DNA of 19,858 bases from Chloroflexota bacterium (GTDB lineage Bacteria > Chloroflexota > UBA5177 > JANWHV01). The notes under the pieces were generated by a model. It saw only the letters and a program-made list of their open reading frames with translations, was not told where the DNA came from and did no database searches. Of this stretch, positions 14,993 through 19,858 are shown one piece after another (position 1 is the stretch's first letter; every line of letters starts with the position of its first letter). The DNA lies in assembly GCA_025924845.1 (NCBI GenBank), contig JAICHN010000040.1:1-19858 (forward strand). The letters run 5' to 3'. A program made the translations under genes and the position numbers.

Positions 14993-15969
14993 TGCGGGAT
15001 CTGACTTTTACCGTCGCTGCCCGCGAGGGCCTGGCTGAGGAGATGGAGCGGGACGACACCGTCTTCGTGGTAGGCGAGGGCATCGGAGAACGGGGCGGCA
15101 ACTGGGCCACCACGGTCGGCCTCTACGAGCGGTTCGGACCCTGGCGCCTACGCGATACGCCGATCTCGGAGCGCGGCTTCACGGGTATGTGTACCGGTGC
15201 CGCGCTGGCCGGCACGCGTCCTATCGTGGACTTCATGTTCATCGACTTTCTGCTCGACGCCTGGGGCGAAATCATCAATCAAATGGCGAAGATGCAGTAC
15301 ATGAGTTCAGGCAGATTGAAAATGCCGATCGTCTTGCGCGGGGCCATTGGAGTGGGTCATGCCTCGGCTACCCACCACTCCGGCAGCTATTACTCAATGC
15401 TCGGTCACGTACCTGGTCTCAAAGTTGTCATTCCCACCAATCCCCGCGATGCCAAGGGCTTGCTCAAGACCGCTATCCGTTCCGATGATCCCGTGTTCTT
15501 CCTGGAGCATAAATCGGTGTTCGGGGTCCGCGGCCCGGTGCCGGACGAGGAGTACCTGATCCCCTTCGGCGAGGCGTCCGTGGTCCGCGAGGGCAGCGAT
15601 GCCACGGTGGTGGCGATCGGCTGGATGGTGCATCAAACGTTGGCCGCCTGCGCGGAACTGGCCAAGGACGGCCTTTCGATCGAGGTGATCGACCCGCGAA
15701 CCATCCTGCCCCTTGATATCGATACGATCCTGGCCTCGGTCCACAAGACGGGCCGTCTGCTGATCGTGGACGAGGATTACAGCTACTTTGGGGTGGGCGC
15801 CGAAATCACGGCCCAGGTGGTGGCGCGAAGTTTCGACGACCTGGACGCGCCGGTACAGCGCTTGAACGGCAGTTTCGCCCCCGTGCCCTACAGTCCGCCC
15901 CTGGAAGCCGCGATGGTGCCCAATCCTACCACCATTGCCCAGGCTATACGCGACTTGCTGGCCGAGTGA
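14992..15969 (+). CDS. 2-oxoacid dehydrogenase E1 beta subunit (pyruvate/acetoin type)
   Basis: This 325-residue partner of E1 alpha completes the thiamine-dependent heterotetramer. The conserved glutamate that activates thiamine lies in TPISERGFTG (E60). The active-site histidine region is HASATHHSGSYYSM (123-136), where most homologues have QHS; here it is HHS. The C-terminal transketolase domain contains EVIDPRTILPLD (near 230-241). The ATG overlaps the E1 alpha stop (TAATG). The E2 gene follows after about 46 bp. Confidence 0.93.
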   Translation: MRDLTFTVAAREGLAEEMERDDTVFVVGEGIGERGGNWATTVGLYERFGPWRLRDTPISERGFTGMCTGAALAGTRPIVDFMFIDFLLDAWGEIINQMAKMQYMSSGRLKMPIVLRGAIGVGHASATHHSGSYYSMLGHVPGLKVVIPTNPRDAKGLLKTAIRSDDPVFFLEHKSVFGVRGPVPDEEYLIPFGEASVVREGSDATVVAIGWMVHQTLAACAELAKDGLSIEVIDPRTILPLDIDTILASVHKTGRLLIVDEDYSYFGVGAEITAQVVARSFDDLDAPVQRLNGSFAPVPYSPPLEAAMVPNPTTIAQAIRDLLAE

Positions 15970-16015
15970 TGACCCAGACACGGCGCTCGTCGATGAAGCA
16001 AGGGAGGAAGCACGC

Positions 16016-17368
16016 GTGGCGGTAGAAGTGGTGATGCCGCGCCTGGGCTGGACGATGGAAACCGGCAGCGTGGCGGAATGGCTCAAGCACGACGGCGATG
16101 AGGTGCAAGCGGGCGATATCTTATTCACGGTCGAAACGGATAAGGTGGCGCAGGAAGTCGAGTCCATGGATAGCGGCATTCTGCGCATGCCGCCCGACAG
16201 CGCGCCCCCCGGCACCGCCGTTCCGGTGGGGGCCGTGCTGGCCTACCTGGTGCAGCCCGGCGAGGCGCCGCCCTTCGATGCGCGGCCTACGCCGCCCGCG
16301 CCGGCGCCGGTCCAGACTCCCCAAGCAGTGGCACCGGAGACGGTAGCCGGCGCGGCGGCCGTCCGGGCCAACGGCCTTGGCTCATCACCGGCCAGCCCGC
16401 GGGCTCGTCGGGTTGCCAAGGAGTTGGGGGTCGATTGGACCACGATTGCCGGCACCGGCCGAACCGGGCGGATCGTGGAGCGCGACGTGCGTGCCGTCGC
16501 CGCGCAACCGGCCGCGGCGCGGGCGCGGATAAGCCCCGTGGCGCGGAGGGTGGCCCAACAACAAGGGGTCGATCTGGATGAACTGGCGGCCCAGATGCCC
16601 GACAAGCGGATCACGCGGGCCGACATTGACGCTGCCGTCCGTCCCCCCGCTGACCAGGCTCCGCTGGGTGGGCGCTCCGAACCGCTCAGCCGAATGAGGC
16701 GCATCATCGGCGAGCGCATGGCCCAGAGCGTACATACGGTGGCGCCGGTCACCCTTACCACCGAGGTCGATGCGACCGAATTGGTGGCGCTGCGCGGACG
16801 AATCAAGCAGTCCTTGGCCGGATCCAACCGGCCAACCCCCTCCTATACCGATCTACTCGCGCGCCTGACAGCTCTCACCTTACTGGAGCATCCTCAGCTG
16901 AACAGCACGCTCACCGGAGAGGCGATCGTGCGTCACGATGTCGTGCATATCGGGATCGCGGTAGACACGGAGCAGGGCTTGCTGGTGCCGGTGGTGCGCG
17001 ATGCGCATCTGAAGTCGATCCAACGTATTGCCGAGGAATCGGCCCAGTTGATCGCGGCGGCGCGCGCCGGCAAGTCGAAGTCCGACGATCTAGGGGGAAG
17101 CACCTTTAGCATCACCAACCTGGGCATGTACGAGATCGACGCCTTTACGCCGATCATCAATCTCCCCGAGTGCGCCATCCTGGGCGTGGGCCGAATCATC
17201 GCCCGCCAGGTCGTGATCGACGAGGAAACCGAGGAACTTGCCGTCCGGAAGATGCTTGCGTTGAGTCTCACCTTTGACCATCGCGTGGTGGATGGGGCGC
17301 CCGCCGCCCGATTCCTCCAACAAGTCAAACACGGGATCGAGCATCCCTATGGCTGGCTTATCGCATAG
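16016..17368 (+). CDS. 2-oxoacid dehydrogenase E2 component (dihydrolipoamide acyltransferase) with two peripheral-subunit-binding domains
   Basis: This 450-residue acyltransferase forms the core of the complex. Domains in order: one lipoyl domain (1-80) with lipoylation lysine K43 in VETDKVAQEVES; a Pro/Ala linker (83-123); a first subunit-binding domain (125-161) with SPRARRVAKELGVD and GTGRTGRI; a second, more divergent copy (171-208) with ISPVARRVAQQQGVD and RITRADID but no GTG loop; and the catalytic domain (222-450) with the DHRVVDG motif (H422, D426). Most bacterial E2 proteins have one such binding domain. The start was set at GTG 16016, which follows GGGAGGA at 7 bases; ATG 15935 lies inside E1 beta. 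No dihydrolipoamide dehydrogenase (E3) gene follows, so E3 must be supplied from elsewhere. Confidence 0.93.
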   Translation: MAVEVVMPRLGWTMETGSVAEWLKHDGDEVQAGDILFTVETDKVAQEVESMDSGILRMPPDSAPPGTAVPVGAVLAYLVQPGEAPPFDARPTPPAPAPVQTPQAVAPETVAGAAAVRANGLGSSPASPRARRVAKELGVDWTTIAGTGRTGRIVERDVRAVAAQPAAARARISPVARRVAQQQGVDLDELAAQMPDKRITRADIDAAVRPPADQAPLGGRSEPLSRMRRIIGERMAQSVHTVAPVTLTTEVDATELVALRGRIKQSLAGSNRPTPSYTDLLARLTALTLLEHPQLNSTLTGEAIVRHDVVHIGIAVDTEQGLLVPVVRDAHLKSIQRIAEESAQLIAAARAGKSKSDDLGGSTFSITNLGMYEIDAFTPIINLPECAILGVGRIIARQVVIDEETEELAVRKMLALSLTFDHRVVDGAPAARFLQQVKHGIEHPYGWLIA

Positions 17369-17504
17369 CTTCTCATAAAAGCGACTTTGCCTTGGGGGGC
17401 CGGGATGGGGAAGCAAAAGCGGCGCTATTCTTCGGAGTAACTTCGGCCGCGAGTTATATCATCCGCCGCTGTCCGGTAATGGGTGGCGTAATCTGGAGGG
17501 TACA

Positions 17505-18599
17505 TTGGACGACGTACTGGTCGACGCGGATTCACTGCGGCGCTTCACGGCCGGGGTGCTGGAGGCGGTAGGGGTCGGTAGCGAGGATGCCGCCATCACA
17601 GCGGATGTCTTGGTCACGGCCGACCTGACCGGGCACGAATCGCACGGGGTGGCACGGCTGGAAGAGCAGTATTTGCGGCCGGTCCAGACGGGCGCGATTC
17701 GCGCCGGCGGCGGTTTGGTTACCCTGCGCGAAACGGCCGCCGTTTTGGTGCTTGACGCCCAGAACGGCCTGGGGCACCCCGCCGCGAAGCACGCTATGGA
17801 TCGCTGCATTGCCAAGGCGCGCGAGGCCGGAACGTGCATCGCCGTGGTGCGGCACAGCAATCACTATGGGATTGCGGGCTACTATCCGATGATGGCTGCC
17901 GCGCAGGATATGGTCGGCATCTGCTGCACCACGGCGGGCGCCCTCGTCGTACCCACGGGGGGCCGCAATATGTTGCTGGGCACTAACCCCCTGGCCGTCG
18001 CCGCGCCGACAAGGCGAAACCATCCCTTTATGCTTGACATGGCCACCAGTGTGGTGCCGATCGGCAAGGTAGAGGTGAAGGCGCGCCGCGCCACGCCCTT
18101 GCCTCTGGGTTGGGCGGTTGATGAACAGGGTCGGCCCACCACGGATGCCGCGGCGATGCTCGGTCATGCCTTTGGTGATATGAAAGGCGGCCTGCTCCCC
18201 CTCGGCGGCCTTGAGGCGGGGCATAAAGGCTACGGACTTGCCGTCATGGTCGATATCCTCTCCGGCGTGCTGGCAGGCGCCCAGGTCAGTCTGCATCTAC
18301 GCGAGGCGATGGCGCGCGGCGAGGGTGCCGGCGTGGGCCACTTCCTGGCGGCTATCGACCTCGCCGCCTTCTTTGACTCGGTAGACGAGTTCAAGGACGC
18401 CATGGATGCCTACATCGACGACCTGCACGCCGCACCGTGCGCTCCCGGCACGGATCGGATTCGCGTGGCCGGCGAACCGGAAGCCGAGGCGCGGGAACGT
18501 CACCTACGGGCCGGGCTTCCCTTGCATGGCGGCGTAGCGGCATCGCTCCAGGATTTGGGGCGAGAACTAAAGGTACCTCTATTCCAGCTGCTTGGGTAG
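17505..18599 (+). CDS. Malate/L-lactate/ureidoglycolate dehydrogenase family (Ldh2-type), NAD(P)-dependent
   Basis: This 364-residue enzyme belongs to the Ldh2/YlbC fold, unrelated to classical lactate or malate dehydrogenases. Members oxidise 2-hydroxy acids such as L-malate, L-lactate-like acids, sulfolactate or ureidoglycolate. Visible motifs are DLTGHESHGVARL (40-52, active-site His47), RHSNHYG (116-122, His120), LLGTNPLAVAAP and HKGYGLAVMVDILSG. The C-terminal pattern RVAGEPEAEAR and GLPL is also typical. The start is a TTG at 17505 with GGAGGG 5 bases before it; no in-frame ATG gives a full N-terminus. It lies 136 bp after E2, where I see no clear promoter or terminator, so it is probably still in the same cluster. 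In this context oxidation of L-lactate or a related product to pyruvate is plausible. Confidence 0.9.
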   Translation: MDDVLVDADSLRRFTAGVLEAVGVGSEDAAITADVLVTADLTGHESHGVARLEEQYLRPVQTGAIRAGGGLVTLRETAAVLVLDAQNGLGHPAAKHAMDRCIAKAREAGTCIAVVRHSNHYGIAGYYPMMAAAQDMVGICCTTAGALVVPTGGRNMLLGTNPLAVAAPTRRNHPFMLDMATSVVPIGKVEVKARRATPLPLGWAVDEQGRPTTDAAAMLGHAFGDMKGGLLPLGGLEAGHKGYGLAVMVDILSGVLAGAQVSLHLREAMARGEGAGVGHFLAAIDLAAFFDSVDEFKDAMDAYIDDLHAAPCAPGTDRIRVAGEPEAEARERHLRAGLPLHGGVAASLQDLGRELKVPLFQLLG

Positions 18600-18655
18600 C
18601 AGCCTAGCACGGGCTATGGGTGCTATGCTTGACGGATAGGACGGAGGAGAGATGC

Positions 18656-19450
18656 ATGGCAGAGAATACCGCTGAGTCGCCGTTCCGCCTGGACGGCAAG
18701 GTCGCGCTGGTCACGGGCGCCGCCTCGGGGATTGGCGAGCAGATCGCGCGGCTCTATGCGCGACAGGGCGCCGCCGTGGTCATCGGAGACCGCGATGAGC
18801 AGGGGAGCCGGCGCGTCGCCGAGGCGATCGCGGGCGAGGGCGGGCGCGCCGTCGTCCAGCAGCTTGACGTAACCAACGCGCAGTCCGCCGAGGAGGCCGT
18901 GCGCGCCGCGATCGGAGCCTTCGGCGGCCTGCATATACTGGTCAATAACGCCGGCGTGGGCTATGTAGGCGATGTGCTGGAGACCGATGAGGGCGAATAC
19001 GACAAGCTGATGGCGGTCAACGTTAAGGGCGTCTTCCTCTGCTCACGGGCCGCCCTACGGCACATGGTCGAACACGGCGGAGGCGTTATTGTGAACATCG
19101 CCTCGGTCGCCGGTCAGGTCGCGGTTAGCCGGCGGTTTGCCTATGGGGCATCGAAGGGCGCGGTGATCGCGATGACCAAGAGTATGGCCATGGATTTAGT
19201 GGAGCGTGGTATTCGAGTCAACTGCATCTGCCCCGGCACCATCTACACCCCATTTGTCGAAGGCTATCTCAATCGCTTCCATCAGCACAACCGGGAGGAG
19301 ACTCTTGCCGGCCTCAACGCGCGCCAACCGGTAGGTCGCCTCGGCCGACCCGACGAGGTCGCCTATGCCGCGCTCTATCTAGCGGCGGACGAAGCGGCAT
19401 TCGCCACCGGCTCGGCATTGGTGATCGATGGAGGGCTCACGGCGCGCTAA
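18656..19450 (+). CDS. SDR-family NAD-dependent dehydrogenase, canonical active site (2-keto-3-deoxy-fuconate dehydrogenase/DHRS6-like)
   Basis: This 264-residue enzyme has every classical SDR residue: TGAASGIG (20-27), Asp45 for NAD, NNAG (97-100), VNIASVAG with S150, YGASK with Y163 and K167, and a VIDGG ending. The segment NCICPGTIYTPFVEGYL followed by a helix rich in charged residues and RQPVGRLGRPDEVA resembles the DHRS6-like group, which includes 3-hydroxybutyrate dehydrogenase type 2 and 2-keto-3-deoxy-L-fuconate dehydrogenase. That assignment is by recognition only. ATG 18656 was chosen because GGAGGAG lies 6 bases before it. It is the last gene of the rightward cluster and lies 56 bp after the Ldh2-type gene. 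With the FAH-family enzyme it could form the dehydrogenase-hydrolase pair of a diketo-acid route. Confidence 0.9.
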   Translation: MAENTAESPFRLDGKVALVTGAASGIGEQIARLYARQGAAVVIGDRDEQGSRRVAEAIAGEGGRAVVQQLDVTNAQSAEEAVRAAIGAFGGLHILVNNAGVGYVGDVLETDEGEYDKLMAVNVKGVFLCSRAALRHMVEHGGGVIVNIASVAGQVAVSRRFAYGASKGAVIAMTKSMAMDLVERGIRVNCICPGTIYTPFVEGYLNRFHQHNREETLAGLNARQPVGRLGRPDEVAYAALYLAADEAAFATGSALVIDGGLTAR

Positions 19451-19482
19451 GGGCAAGCCTCGTATGTAGCGGGGAATTGGTT

Positions 19483-19528
19483 GAGCCGCGGTCAGAGCTC
19501 ACTCGCAAGTGAACCCTGACCGCGGCTC
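19483..19528. terminator. Bidirectional hairpin between convergent genes
   Basis: GAGCCGCGGTCAG (19483-19495) and CTGACCGCGGCTC (19516-19528) form a perfect 13-bp stem. Inside its loop TCACT (19499-19503) and AGTGA (19508-19512) form a second stem with a CGCA tetraloop. It lies between the converging ends of the SDR gene and the MoaD-like gene, so it can serve both. Neither side has a T-run, so a repeat element is an alternative reading. Confidence 0.6.
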
Positions 19529-19535
19529 TCATCTC

Positions 19536-19832
19536 CTAACCGCCGGCCATCGCTCCCACGACCAGAAACGGCTCTGTCCCCCTCGTTACCGCGTCGGGGA
19601 GCGGCGCGTCCCGCGGCTCGTGGGACAGATCCTCTTCGCAGGCGAAGAACCGCACAAAGGGGCGGCGCTGCAGCGTGGCATGGTCGCGCATCGTCCCCCG
19701 CAGCACCGGGTAGCGGGCCTCGAGGGCATCGAGCACCGCGCCGAGCGTGGCCGGGCTCTCAACTTGCAGTTCCACCGCGCCGTTGACGCGGGCCAGCGTC
19801 CTCAGATGGGTGGGGAGCACTACGTGAATCAT
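19536..19832 (-). CDS. MoaD/ThiS-like small ubiquitin-fold sulfur-carrier protein
   Basis: This 98-residue protein has the length and layout of the beta-grasp sulfur carriers: an opening strand [13 protein letters not shown], a helix [14 protein letters not shown] (29-42), and a C-terminus ending in VVGAMAGG. The final Gly-Gly (97-98) is the site that is activated and made a thiocarboxylate in MoaD and ThiS. Many relatives of this subgroup are annotated only as MoaD/ThiS family. No MoaE, MoeB or ThiF gene is visible in the window, so the pathway is unknown. The gene converges with the SDR gene and is unlikely to be part of the sugar cluster. The upstream region is cut by the window edge, and no strong ribosome binding site is seen before the ATG. 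Confidence 0.82.
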   Translation of the reverse strand: MIHVVLPTHLRTLARVNGAVELQVESPATLGAVLDALEARYPVLRGTMRDHATLQRRPFVRFFACEEDLSHEPRDAPLPDAVTRGTEPFLVVGAMAGG

Positions 19833-19858
19833 TGCAGTGTCTGCACTTCAACGGACAG

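Noticed and set aside
15394..16215. 273-codon minus-strand frame across E1 beta and E2
   Set aside because: It is antisense to conserved enzyme genes and has no family resemblance.
17369..17504. A separate promoter for the Ldh2-type gene
   Set aside because: The 136-bp gap contains no convincing -35/-10 pair and no copy of the shared operator.

Overview
This is a GC-rich window of 19.9 kb, almost fully coding. It looks like an accessory carbohydrate and sugar-acid catabolic region of a bacterium, most likely a member of the Chloroflexota. That placement is an inference. It rests on a Tat-exported family 1 sugar-binding protein with MalF/MalG-type permeases, BNR propeller proteins, a divergent GroEL paralogue and the style of GC-rich palindromes in one intergenic gap. 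No rRNA, tRNA, CRISPR array, transposase or phage gene was seen.

Left part, all on the minus strand. Positions 1-5004 hold a likely three-gene operon read right to left: a divergent GroEL-like chaperonin, a complete seven-blade BNR/Asp-box propeller protein, and a glycoside hydrolase family 2 enzyme whose C-terminus lies beyond the left edge. A 330-bp gap (5005-5334) follows, with two long GC-rich palindromes that look like dispersed repeats or terminators. Positions 5335-9524 hold an ABC sugar-importer operon: Tat-type binding protein, two permeases and a small secreted protein of unknown function, with no ATPase gene.

Right part, plus strand. After a 425-bp divergent control region come a DapA-like aldolase (own promoter and terminator) and then a long cluster. 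The cluster encodes a D-2-hydroxyacid dehydrogenase, an SDR with an altered active site, a fumarylacetoacetate-hydrolase-family enzyme, 2-oxoacid dehydrogenase E1-alpha, E1-beta and E2, a malate/L-lactate-type dehydrogenase (Ldh2 family), and a second, canonical SDR. A hairpin separates it from a convergent MoaD/ThiS-like gene at the right edge.

How it may work together (inference). The GH2 enzyme releases a sugar and the ABC importer brings it or a sugar acid in. Dehydrogenases and either the aldolase or the diketo-acid hydrolase cleave the deoxy-keto acid to pyruvate plus lactate or an aldehyde. The Ldh2 enzyme and the E1/E2 complex then oxidise the products. SDR plus FAH hydrolase resembles the non-phosphorylative L-fucose/L-rhamnose diketo-hydrolase route, but the dehydratase and lactonase are not in the window. 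A shared operator-like element containing ACTGTTGACA sits on the -35 boxes of three promoters (importer, aldolase, main cluster), which suggests one regulator controls all three.
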